The notes under the pieces: generated by a model
Databases searched by the model: none
Told to the model about the DNA's origin: nothing
Seen by the model: the letters and a program-made list of their open reading frames with translations, nothing else
Shown: in pieces, positions 22,101-38,183 of the stretch
Layout: the number at the start of each line of letters is the position of its first letter
Numbering within the stretch: the first letter of the stretch is position 1
Translations under genes and position numbers: made by a program
Assembly: GCA_034638255.1 (NCBI GenBank)
Contig: JAWPGT010000002.1
Location: 1,426,001-1,490,000 of the forward strand
DNA from: Coprinus comatus
Lineage: Eukaryota > Basidiomycota > Agaricomycetes > Agaricales > Agaricaceae
Length of the DNA stretch: 64,000 nucleotides
Direction: 5' to 3'

Positions 22101-25100
22101 GTCTGCACCATAGAGTTCATAGACAGAATGTACCAAACCATAGTCGCTGGCACCGAAAGCACTTTTGTCCAAAACACCACATAAAAGCTCCCCGTTCGCA
22201 AATATAACCTTGTCCTCTCCGGAGTTTTTTCCCCATAGCTCTCCAGGTACCTTGGTTTTAGCATTTAAATTGAGGCCCTTGAACTGGGGTGGTGTGATGT
22301 TCTTGAGAATGGTGGAAACCTGGAAGGAGGTAGACAAGTTTTAGGCTAAGTAAAATGAGATGGATACTTGACACTCACCACTTGTTTTCCAGTCCAAAGT
22401 GGCTTGGGTTTCCAAATAGTTGGGGGCAGCGTTTGTAATCGACCCGTGGTGCAGTAGTCGTCATCTTCTGGCCGTAGTGCACCGTACAGTAGTTGGAAGT
22501 ACTCTTCACGGGTAAAGAAGGTATCCCGGTTGGTCATCCAGACACCAGCCACAACGTGATCCTGAATCAAACCACGTAGTGGATTACCAGATGTTGGAAC
22601 TAGATACTGGTTGTCGGTGTTCGCAATCATCATGCCTTCAGCTCTTGCGACATGATTTTCTGAAGGTATTTGATCATGAGTTGAAGGATTACCGTCAAAC
22701 AGAATACTACATACGAGGGAAATGTATGTTCATCTCTGTTCAAGCACATTAGCTATCTGTTTTCTCAATATTTTTGCATACAGCTTACCATCTCCATCAA
22801 AATCAGCTATATCGGAAGTAATCTGTTTTAGCAGGGAAAAATGTATCACTTTTTCCAAAACTTACCATTGTAGGAATTACTAAAGGTGCTGAATAAGTGC
22901 CAGCCCGACAAGATTCTTACATATAACACTCACCAATTAGCGTAGTGCATTCTGATGGTCTTCTCTCCAGTCAGAACTTTTGCTTTATGTGCCATCATGC
23001 TAGGTTTATGAAGCGTGGGTTGACGATTGAGGATCAAAATATCACCATCCTTGAGATGTCGATACACCTTCTTGTTGATAGCAGGTGTTCGTGTGGTAAG
23101 TCCTTTACGGCCTACTGTGGCACGTTCTCCTTCTTGAGGCGTTAGAAGCTGGTTCGCAATGGCTGTGCGTTGTTCAACGGATAATTTATCCTATAAGCCT
23201 ATATCAGATTGAGTGCATTGAGGATCAACAACAAAACTAGCCAATGATTGTTGGTGACCATCTTCATATTCAACCATGGTTGCCCCGGGGTATCCGTGAG
23301 GTCCAGCAATGACTCGTTGTCGCATTTCATGGAAATTGGCCGGTATGACAGGTTCAGGGAATGTCAACTTTCGAGCAAATACCGGAGGAACACCGATCTC
23401 GTTGGGTTCAATGTTGACGTCTGGCGAGATGACGGATCGTGCAGCATAGTTGACACGTTTACCCTACAATGCACTTCGTATACATATACTGTGCACCAAG
23501 TCAGTGGAATGGGCTTACCATCATGTGTTTCCGGAACAGACCCTCCTTCTTTTCCAATCCCTGCTTCACACCTGCTGGAGGTAGTTTACCTTGGCGCATC
23601 GGTTGAGGGTTTTTGCTGCTATCCATAAAACTGTTGACGTCGACTTGTAATTGTACCAATCTCTCGAGAAGAGCAGCGAGCAGTTTTCTTCGTTCAGTAT
23701 TATCGGCCGACTCGTCTTTGTTCTGTTGCAATGTGCGTAGCTCAACGTTTACGTCCCTCATACGATATGAGGTGTTGAGGACACGAGCCAATAGCTCATT
23801 CTGCGGATGCTCAAAGAGTGTCTCCCCCATTTTTGCAGGCGGGCGGAAACGAGTTGGTGACACAAGGAGAGCCTCAAGGAAAAACATGTCGGCAGAAGCA
23901 TAACTAAGTGCTTCGCGTGATAAAGGGGCAAAGGGACCGTGGCGACCAAAGATGAGAGAGCAAACGATGGCCTCGTTGCGGAAAAGTCGACGGAGATGTG
24001 CACGACATTCTTCGGGGGCCATAACCCGTTCATTACGACCTCTGGAGGTTTTAACCTTGCCATTAGCAGCCTTGGGTAGTTGGCCCTCCCTGGCATCGGT
24101 ATCAAACATGCCCTCTCCAAAATCTACATCCTGCTCTTCTTCCTCGTCTTCATTGTCACTCTCTCCACTCTGAGAGCCATCCATGTCGATGTCAGAATCC
24201 TCTGTCGACTGTTGCACAAGAGCATAATTGCCTGTTTTCTCTGCTAGCAGCACGTCAGGTCGTTTCCTCGTCATCTGAGCCTTCTGCTTTGATGAAAGGT
24301 CATATTCAATTATTTTGGTGTGGCCTTCTTTACGATATGTGTAACCTGGCCTAATTTTATCTTTGAATCAACTGCGGAACATATAAATGGAATAGCTCAC
24401 GAGTTACAATCTCCATTCTGACATTTCTTTAGAATAGTGTTTTTGAGGAATTCGTTGACAAGGTCTTTCCGGGCTTGGTAGACCAGTCCATCCTTATAAT
24501 TGTCTCGGGTACTACCTCTTACCCGAGAAAGGTGAATTCCAACGTAGAGGTTTATCCGTGTCATGTATTCCTGTGGTGTCTCGTCCGGTACATCCGGTTC
24601 TACTTGAACTTCAGCCTCTTCCTCACCTTCGACAGCCTTCTGTTTTGATTTTTTGCTCCGGACTCGTATTTGTATGTCATCGACACCTTGCGCCGCTTCT
24701 AGCAATCCTCTTTCCAATAGGCGGAACTTTGCAATATATTTGCACAACTACATCATTTTTGAGCGTTGAAATGCATAACAGGTCGGACTGAAGGACGTAC
24801 CACGGTCCGGCTCATCTTGAATCGGTGGCAAACCATACAACATCCTCGTAGAAGATTGAACATATTTCCCATAAACAATGGATGGAACACAGGTGCGGGA
24901 AGTTCGATGTGGCCATAATGGCCGGGGCAGGTGAAGTATGTGAGGTGACATGTTGCACAGCTAATGGGTACAAAGTTATCAACAAATATACTAACCAACT
25001 TCATTTTTGAGGACGCACATATCGGAACGGTCACTTGGACCTAGGGCAGGATCATACAAACCTCCAATATTTGGTCTATTCAAATCATCGAGGAGGACGG

Positions 25101-25203
25101 GATTGACGATTTGCTTGACAGAGATACGATGCACATCTTGGGTGGTGAGGAAGGAAAAGGAGATGCTGCTGACAGTAGAGGGCAGTGAATGTGCGATATT
25201 CAT
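19185..25203 (-). CDS. RPA190: DNA-directed RNA polymerase I largest subunit
   Basis: Sixteen exons join in frame to 1,738 residues: 25203-25019, 24960-24801, 24747-24401, 24350-23519, 23463-23233, 23190-22934, 22879-22866, 22806-22789, 22735-22715, 22659-22379, 22319-20896, 20839-20790, 20741-19933, 19878-19735, 19679-19452 and 19400-19185. The N-terminal clamp zinc cluster ([17 protein letters not shown]), the switch and bridge regions, the [20 protein letters not shown] segment and above all the metal-binding NADFDGDEMN near residue 675 identify a largest RNA polymerase subunit. The N-terminus [30 protein letters not shown], and the long acidic/lysine-rich insert near the C-terminus (20030-20330) are Pol I-specific. 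The enzyme makes pre-rRNA in the nucleolus. The active-site segment is split over micro-exons of 14, 18 and 21 nt. The intron at 23191-23232 is weakly supported (GTTGTT donor). Confidence 0.96.
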
Positions 25204-25376
25204 CTTGTTATTATTTTATAAAGGAACGGACAAGATGAACATTACAATAGCAGACTGTAATCGACTTCACACTCAACCTCCCATCTTTTTTCCCTGGTCA
25301 CGTGGGTATATATTGCGGATACGCCGGCCCGCGTCTTAGCAAAAAATCAATAATTTAATAAATCGCTGCTAGCCTG

Positions 25377-26512
25377 CTATGCGACACCACTGCGCCGGAT
25401 GCTACCTGTCCGTTGCTTCCCCGTTTTCATCTTTTGCGCCTCCCCAACCATCTCTGCTATCAACCCATTGTACGTCTCGGAATCCTGTTGTAGTGCGTCT
25501 CGAGTTTGCAATAGATAGGTTAAGAGATTGGAGGTATTGGCAGTCTGCAGTTTGAAATCTGTTAGGTAACCTTCTAGTGTAGAAAGTGGTTGTATGTTTA
25601 AAGTTTCTGCAATCACGATATGTTCATAAGCCGCGGGACTACAAATAATGCATATGAAGCTTTACCTGTGTCTAGGGCTAGGAGCGCGTTGATTTTGTCC
25701 ATGTCAAGGTCGGGCTTTGGTCCAAACTGCGCTGTTGCAGGTGTTTTCCTTCCCACAGGCTGGGGCGTACTCGACCGTGAAGGATGAGCGGACATGGAAT
25801 TGCGTGCTGAACCTGGTGTAGAGTGAGGTCGGGTGTTGATTTCCAGAGGAGGCAAGGGTTTGCTATTTGCTCTTGGAAGCATTTCATCCAGATTAACTGG
25901 AATACCAAGTGCAATTAAGTGTTGTCGTCGGATCCGCGACCTTGTCCAGTTTGGAGGTTTTATAGGCGGAGGAGTCTGTAGTAGTGTTTTGTACATTTCC
26001 CGACTGCAGTGATCAGCATGGATGTAAGTATTCACTTCACAAGACATTATGTCTGCCTACCTTTCAGGAGTTGTTAGAATCTGTGCAACACCTTCAACCT
26101 CCCGTATCCCCTCGTCCGTTGTAACCTGCGAGATATCCTCATCTGCCCATATAGGATCTAGCAAGTCCTGAATCTCCGCCTCTAACTCACTTCTCTCCGG
26201 CAAAGGATCCAATCTTAGTGCATGCCAATCCCGAGAGGAAGGACCACTTATAAAACCCTGGTCATCAGACGTCATCACCTCCTCCCCAAACTCTTCAAAG
26301 TCCCCAAACTCATCATTTGCTTCAACAGCAGACGTAGGTGCGGTGTTAAAGTCCTCAAAATCATCAAATGCAGAATCTCCGAAATCCGAGTCAGGCGCAA
26401 GCGGTGGTGGTGTCGCCGTAGAGAGCGATATTGAAGGTCTGCCAGGGGCAATATCAACGGTAGCGTCGGCGCTCCCCCACACCGAGGCTCCAAAGGTTAG
26501 ATCGTCATCCAT
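25377..26512 (-). CDS. Laa2-like protein with AP-1-binding acidic-phenylalanine motifs
   Basis: Three exons (26512-26061, 26003-25666, 25606-25377) give 339 residues. The N-terminal third has several DFGDSAFDDFEDF and EFGDFEEFGEE motifs, which in other proteins bind clathrin-adaptor ear domains. The middle has PPPIKPPNWTRSRIRRQHLI and LGIPVNLDEMLPR, a block I associate with the fungal Laa2 (YBL010C, DUF5102) family. A C-terminal coiled-coil-like helix (LTYLLQTRDALQQDSETYN) follows. Laa2 links Laa1 to AP-1 at the trans-Golgi and endosomes. The start MDDDLTFGASVWG fits; an upstream GTG was not used. It faces the Rrn11-type gene across only 88 bp. Family assignment is from memory of motif order and is moderately sure. 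Confidence 0.68.
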
Positions 26513-26600
26513 GGTACTTTTAGTCACTAGAGGCGTAAATGAGTAGAAGAGAGTTGGTGGACCTTTGGCGTTGTTTGCGGCCCTAAGTTATAGCTCCATC

Positions 26601-27480
26601 ATGCCTTCAAACCACAACTTTCTCTTTGCATCGCTCGACTCAAAACGGCCACCCACAGCACGCAAGGTTCATATTAGGCGTCTATACGACATCTTGCAAC
26701 TCTCGATCCAACGAAATGATTTGCTACGAGCTAAGCGCGCATGGTCTATTTTAATCAGGTGCAAGGAGTTTCGATGGACAGAACACTGGAGAACTGGTTT
26801 GTATATCCTTAACGAAGGCCCATTTTCTGTGACGGAGAACATACCACAACGGATTTCATTTATTCGCACAATGATGTTCAAAGAGGTAGATAAAGTAAGC
26901 TATCTGATTTTATCCAGATGCAACAGACTGAAGTGTAATTGTCACAGGAATCTTTGTTAAAGGAGTTGATTTTGCTCCTTATACTATCTGGTTACTATCA
27001 AAAGGCCCTGGATGAGCTTGAACTGTAGTCTTTTTGCTAATGCTTTAGCAGACTCGGGTACTGACATATTTTATTCAGTTACCTCCCCTCGTTTCCTTAC
27101 CAAGACAATCCAAATCTCCACATTTATGCTGGATTGCTGTCTCTCCAGATGGCACAAAAACCAGAAGGTAATCAACTTCAACAGAATAACAAGCCTCATT
27201 AGAAATCTAACATTTCAGGAAAAGGAGCATTCGACGAAGCACTTCTTCGAAATGCTCATTCGCATCTCAGTCAAGCAAAAGCAGTAGATCCCTCAAACAC
27301 AGTCGCTGAAGCGTTTCTGCAAAAGGTATATCACATTACACTATTCGCTTTGCTGACCCTTTACTAAAACCAACAAAGATAAATACGCTACGGAAGAGAG
27401 AAGGCACCGAGGATCTTGAATCTGATGATGATAATATGGAAGTGGACTCGACTCCTAGACGGAAGCGAATTAAGACTTGA
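26601..27480 (+). CDS. Rrn11-type RNA polymerase I core-factor subunit
   Basis: Five exons (26601-26894, 26948-27024, 27079-27167, 27219-27325, 27379-27480) give 222 residues. The N-terminal half has RKVHIRRLYDILQLSIQRND and RAKRAWSILIRCKEFRW, the helical repeat block seen in Rrn11-like proteins. The second half has TPR-like helices (SGYYQKALDELELYLPSFPY, NLHIYAGLLSLQ, ALLRNAHSHLSQA) and an acidic tail ending in a basic RRKRIKT. Rrn11 is part of the core factor that recruits Pol I to rDNA promoters. The gene lies close to the Pol I largest subunit, which fits, but sequence divergence in this family is high. Its stop lies only 15 bp from the stop of the next, convergent gene. Confidence 0.72.
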
Positions 27481-27495
27481 CAATCAACATTCCAA

Positions 27496-30211
27496 TTATT
27501 CATCAACCTCGGAATCAGAATCCATGTCCAACGTTGGCATTTCCTGGTCCTCATCTTCGTCTACGGGTGCTTTATAAATAGGTACCATAGTACTTAAGGG
27601 TTCGCTCTGTATTGTTTTGGGCGGGGCCTGCATGGGTAGCACTTGCTGTTGAGTGGGTCTAGGAGGTTGGATAAATGAAGTGGATTTTAGTGTGGTAGAT
27701 GTTGGTTCAACCAACTTGGAGGAGGAAACTGCTGTGGTTTGGGAACCAGGAGATTGGTTGAAGGAAATATGTGAAGTTGAATTTCCGGAAACTGCATCCG
27801 GAGCTTTCTGGGAAACCGAAATGCTAGGAATTTGTCCTACGGGTGTTTGAAATAAACTGTTTGAAGAAGTCAATGGTATCATTTCCTGGTCTTCAATCAT
27901 TGCATGAGAATCCGCTTGAACATCGTCATTTTTTGTATACACGCCCAAGGTTCGTCTTATTTCAGCTTCTTCTTGTGATTCCTCCCATTGGAAGAGTGAG
28001 AGATGTTCTGGAGGAGGCATAGCTCTCGTGATGGGAGGAAGGCGTGGATGAAGTAATAAATCTAGCTGGCGATGGTAATCCTGATCTCAAGTTAAAAATA
28101 AAAATAGAAACCGATACCACAAAGAGACTCACGGTATTTGTACCTTCTCGAATCACAGCGTTGACAACAATAGGGAGACTCTTGGACAAAACACTTGAAG
28201 TACCGGAAACGAAGTCCATGCTGACGAATTGAATTTTTTCTGTTAGGAGTTGATGCAAGGTGGTATTCGGAGACAGTGTTGATGGTGGAATACGAGTGAT
28301 GCTTATAAGAGCCGCAATCAACACACGCACAGAGATGGATTGTATAGCGGCGGACAAGTGAGGATCTTGTAGCAGAAGTCGAAGCGCTATGATAATTCAT
28401 TGAGCCTTCCCCGACACAGACATGAATATACAAACCTACCTTCCAGTGCACTCAACAAGACCTGACCGTCGATGTCTGCCGGGCAGATAACTGAACGGGA
28501 CGAAGAGAATACTTCATCACCTTCGTAAGATTGTGCCTTTTTCTTCCCCTTTCTACTTTTAGAAGACGTAGCACCGTTGGTTTCGGCCTGCTGGTCATTT
28601 TGAGAGTCGGTTAGAATGACAGAGATAGAAGGCAATACGGCCTTCACTAGTCTAGTCGCTAATACCCCTGAATGGCTAGAATGGTAACGACGCAACACAA
28701 CTGTCAAAGTTTCCAAGAGAGTATAACGATGTTCGCTATATATTACAAAAAAAGATTTATTAGAAGGAAACAGGATAGACAAGAGAATCAGCATACCTAA
28801 TTGCTTTCTCCTCGAGACGTACTGCAAGTGTAGTGAACGTATTGCCGAGGTATGGCTGGAGGCGATAATCCAGTCTTTGTTATGGTTTTAAGAATTGGAA
28901 GACGCAGGACTAAAGGAGTACTCACTTTTCGGTAAGTGATACAAGCAATTGGCATCCAAGTGCTTGTATACTTGGAACTACAGATTCTTCGAGTGTATTA
29001 ACAGTAGGGTCGATGAATCCTTGGGACTATCGCCGATAAATGGGAAAAACGTTATCATAGAGTTAAATTACAAACCTTGGATTGGGTACTTGTTCTTATG
29101 AGCTGAAGCGCAAAACGAATGAGAGGTCCAACGGGAACTTGGACCGGACGATAGACAAGTGCACTATCAATCAATTAGAGGATGCTCTAAGAACCAACGC
29201 ACACAATATACCCGAGTAAGTCATCTAAAATGGTCACTGCACATCTAAGACGATCAACGTTCAATGGGATTGAGATTATTGGATCCTCGTTCATCACTAA
29301 TACTTCTGGTGGAGCTAGAGACAATATGTCAGAAATGGGATCGCTAAAAGTAGTATTTAATCCACCTGGTGTGTTGAAAGTTGTGCGTAACGACCAGTAT
29401 GCATTCGTCCCGAAAGTCAACGTCTCATTCACAGATTTACGCCATAGGCTCGCCGAACCTACTTTCCCACCAGTTGTGTGAAGTGTAGCATAGAGTCGGG
29501 ATGCGGCCATGAGTAAATCTTTAGGGATTGGAGCCTGAGGATGGCCATCAAGAAATCGCAGGGCAAGTTTGAAAAGTGCTGTATGGCATGGTTTATGCAA
29601 CGTTGGATACAACGTCACCAAGTTAACTAGTGCGGTGATTGCGACAATCTGTGAGGATATATGAGAAAAGGTGTAACAACTAGATTCAATATACATGCCT
29701 TGAGTTCCGTTTCACCTGGTTTCTCCACGAGGGAAATCAGGGCAGCAACAAATTTAGGAATGTTTGGTGTTGAAACCTGCCGACGAAATTCTATGATTTC
29801 GTGAGAACGACCAAGAATTGTTTTAACCAGGCGAATTGCGGCTTTTAGAACAACGATGGGTTCATTTTTCTTCACAATCTTATGAGAAAAGAGAGTAATT
29901 AACTTTTAAGTAGACAAACCAACTGATAGTATAGGGAGAGCTACTCCGACCCAGCTTTGCCCCTGTTCAAGTAATAACGATTGTGATAGTATTGCCGTTT
30001 TTTGCGCAAGAACAAACCCGGCCCAACGACCTCCAGGGTCCTTTGAATGTAGTAGAGCTTGAATTCTTGTCGTCCATTTAGATAGGTGTGGTGAAGGAGC
30101 AAGGGCATCAGAGGTGAGAGTATTCAGCACGAAAGGTAAATGCAAAGGGGCCGATGTATCCGACGCCAGATGGATAGTGAGTAGCGTTTTCAAAGGATGA
30201 AGTTCGCTCAT
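27496..30211 (-). CDS. RIX1: Rix1/PELP1-like pre-60S ribosome-processing protein
   Basis: Nine exons (30211-29924, 29878-29699, 29648-29212, 29163-29076, 29026-28926, 28874-28797, 28735-28440, 28386-28133, 28080-27496) give 768 residues. The N-terminal part is an armadillo-like helical array (RWAGFVLAQKTAILSQ, AAIRLVKTILGRSHEI, ITALVNLVTLYPTLHKPCHT) as in the Rix1/PELP1 domain. The C-terminus is low-complexity, Ser/Thr/Pro/Gln-rich and ends in an acidic tail (MDSDSEVDE), also typical. Rix1 works with Ipi1, Ipi3 and Mdn1 in nucleolar ITS2 processing and remodelling of pre-60S particles. The second intron appears to use a GC donor (AAG|GCATGT ... CACAG), since only this keeps the frame TELK/IVAITALVN. 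Confidence 0.85.
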
Positions 30212-30528
30212 TTTTGCTTGAATATATTCAATTAATTTCGCAAACTTGACGGGACAAGATTTCTCAAGCTATCGGCATTTGTCCCTAATATAGACAAACA
30301 TAGAGTATATATATATATACATCGGACCCCGGTTACCGCTCTACTACCTAAGTTGCCGACTCAACTTTAAAGGTTTTAAGGGGTCAGAAGTTATGTATCA
30401 GGTCTCAAGACCTTTAAAGTGTCTATATAGTGTCTATATCATATCATTATAAGAGTTCTTCGCTATAACATCGAATATTATCGGGCATTACTAGATGATT
30501 TAGTACTAGTAGATGAGGATCTAGAATA
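30212..30528. other. Intergenic region upstream of RIX1
   Basis: About 320 bp between the RIX1 start and the ABC transporter stop, both on minus. It holds the RIX1 promoter and the transporter 3' end, an AT repeat (TATATATATATA near 30309-30320), and an inverted repeat listed separately. No gene is seen. Confidence 0.5.
30365..30419. repeat. Imperfect inverted repeat around CTTTAAAGG
   Basis: Arms CTTTAAAGGTTTT (30365-30377) and AAGACCTTTAAAG (30407-30419) match at 12 of 13 positions and flank a 29-nt spacer. It could form a hairpin in the transporter 3' UTR or be a dyad in the RIX1 upstream region. No target-site duplication was recognised. Confidence 0.6.
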
Positions 30529-36472
<5,944 letters not shown>

Positions 36473-36972
36473 GGTTACAAACCACTCAATGACCACGGCG
36501 CTTGGGTATGAAGTAAGAAGAAGGGTATAGCGTTCTCACGAGCGACTGGGACAGTACGAAGGGCAGTCACGACCCATTCATTACATAGGGTCTTTTTGTG
36601 GGTCTCCGTCAGCCGCGGTCCGACGAGCACTGCGTGTGGCTCGCCGCATGTTGGCTGTCAATTCTTGAGACGAAACGTTGATGCTGAGCTTAAACATATG
36701 TACATCATGCAGCATGGCGGTCTCTCCCTGTCGAGTTCATTAAATGAAACATGCTCTAGCAGCGAAATACCTTGTTTGAGCGAGTATGTGACGGGCACTA
36801 TGTAGATTTGTTCAACAATCAGAGAGTGAGGTACTCCGAAAAATAGTTCAACATTGCCACCGTAGAGGTTCAAGGTGAAATACGGCTGTTGAAATTCCCC
36901 AGTTATGTGTCAGCGGGTCTTATCCGGACGTTTGTACTCGACGCCGCTGCTCTTCACATACCCACGATTAAC

Positions 36973-38127
36973 ATGATTCGACTGAACATTTTACGCCTTA
37001 CCCCCGCCAAAAGTCTTCGTCTTGCTATCCCTCCGAGTCGCAGGTGCTTATCTACACCCGCCCTGGAAGCGTTCCTCGAACCTGTTCATGAGCACCCAGG
37101 TATTGTTGCCTTGGCATTAAACCGACCACAAAGCAAGAATGCTATTTCTGTCACTCTTTTAAAGGTGTGTTTGATAGTGTAGATCATAACCCTCGTTCTC
37201 ATTCACATTAGCAAATGCGAGAATGTCTACAAGAGGCTCATTTCGATAAGAGGTGTGTTCAACCTCATACTATGATGTCACTGGCACCTCATCTCCGCCT
37301 CCAGTATACGAGTCCTTATCCTCAAATCTACAACTGTTGGCTCATTTTGTGCTGGTGCTGACCTTGTGGAAAGACGAACAATGACACAAGTACAAGTAAA
37401 TAAATTCCTCGCCAATCTCCGGGATGCGCTTGGAAAACTCGAAGGTCTCCCAATGCCTACAATCGCAGCTATAGATGGACCCGCACTGGGGGGTGGCTTG
37501 GAGCTAAGCCTTGCCTGTGACCTACGGGTAGCCGGTAAGCTATTTCTATTATTCTTCTAAACCAATGCAAAAAGGCAAAATCCGATAATGTGCTTTTGCC
37601 AAGGTTCCGCGGTCACAAAAATCGGCTTGCCAGAAACAGGACTGGGCATCATCCCTGGCGCGGGAGGGACCCAGCGGGCGACAAGGATCCTCGGAGTTTC
37701 GAGGACAAAAGATTTAATATTTACCGCAAGGTCTCTGACGGCATCGGAGGCACTTGATTGGGGTCAGACCTTTTCCTCATCTCTTTAATATTAATGGATG
37801 AAATTTACTAATCTCTCCCAAGGACTTGTTAATTATGTTTCAGACCCTGGAACGACAGCATTTGAAAGAGCTCTTGTTCTAGCCCAGAGTATGGCCAAGA
37901 ACGGTATGGTTTTTTTAATGTCTGTGGTCCCTATTACTTATATTGAATCAGCTCCACTGGCATTACGAGCAGCCAAGCAGGCAATATCTCGGTCCGAAGA
38001 TCTTGCTCTTGAAACAGGCTTGGATTTCGAACGTGCTTCGTACGAGACACTACTCACATCAAAAGACCGGATGGAAGCTCTCAACGCCTTCAGGGAAAAG
38101 CGAAAGCCAATTTTCTTGGGAGAGTAG
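36973..38127 (+). CDS. Mitochondrial enoyl-CoA hydratase/isomerase-family enzyme (AUH-like)
   Basis: Six exons (36973-37164, 37212-37252, 37305-37534, 37604-37762, 37823-37903, 37952-38127) give 292 residues. A basic presequence ([20 protein letters not shown]) points to mitochondrial import. The crotonase fold is shown by the oxyanion-hole segments [10 protein letters not shown] and [20 protein letters not shown] and by [18 protein letters not shown], which carries a catalytic glutamate. The pattern most resembles AUH/ECHDC2-type hydratases (3-methylglutaconyl-CoA hydratase in leucine breakdown), though the exact substrate cannot be read from sequence. The C-terminal helix ([13 protein letters not shown]...[15 protein letters not shown]) is complete. 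An upstream in-frame extension to 36889 is not needed. Confidence 0.88.
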
Positions 38128-38183
38128 TAATAGAGACCCCAATATATATATACATATATCTTACAATATAATGGTATCAATCA

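Noticed and set aside
21312..22113. Plus-strand open frames inside RPA190 (21312-21653, 21778-22113)
   Set aside because: They are antisense to the largest conserved exon of RPA190 and show no independent motif.
30300..30420. AT repeat plus inverted repeat considered as a miniature transposon
   Set aside because: Arms are only 13 bp, imperfect, without target-site duplication or a second copy in the window.
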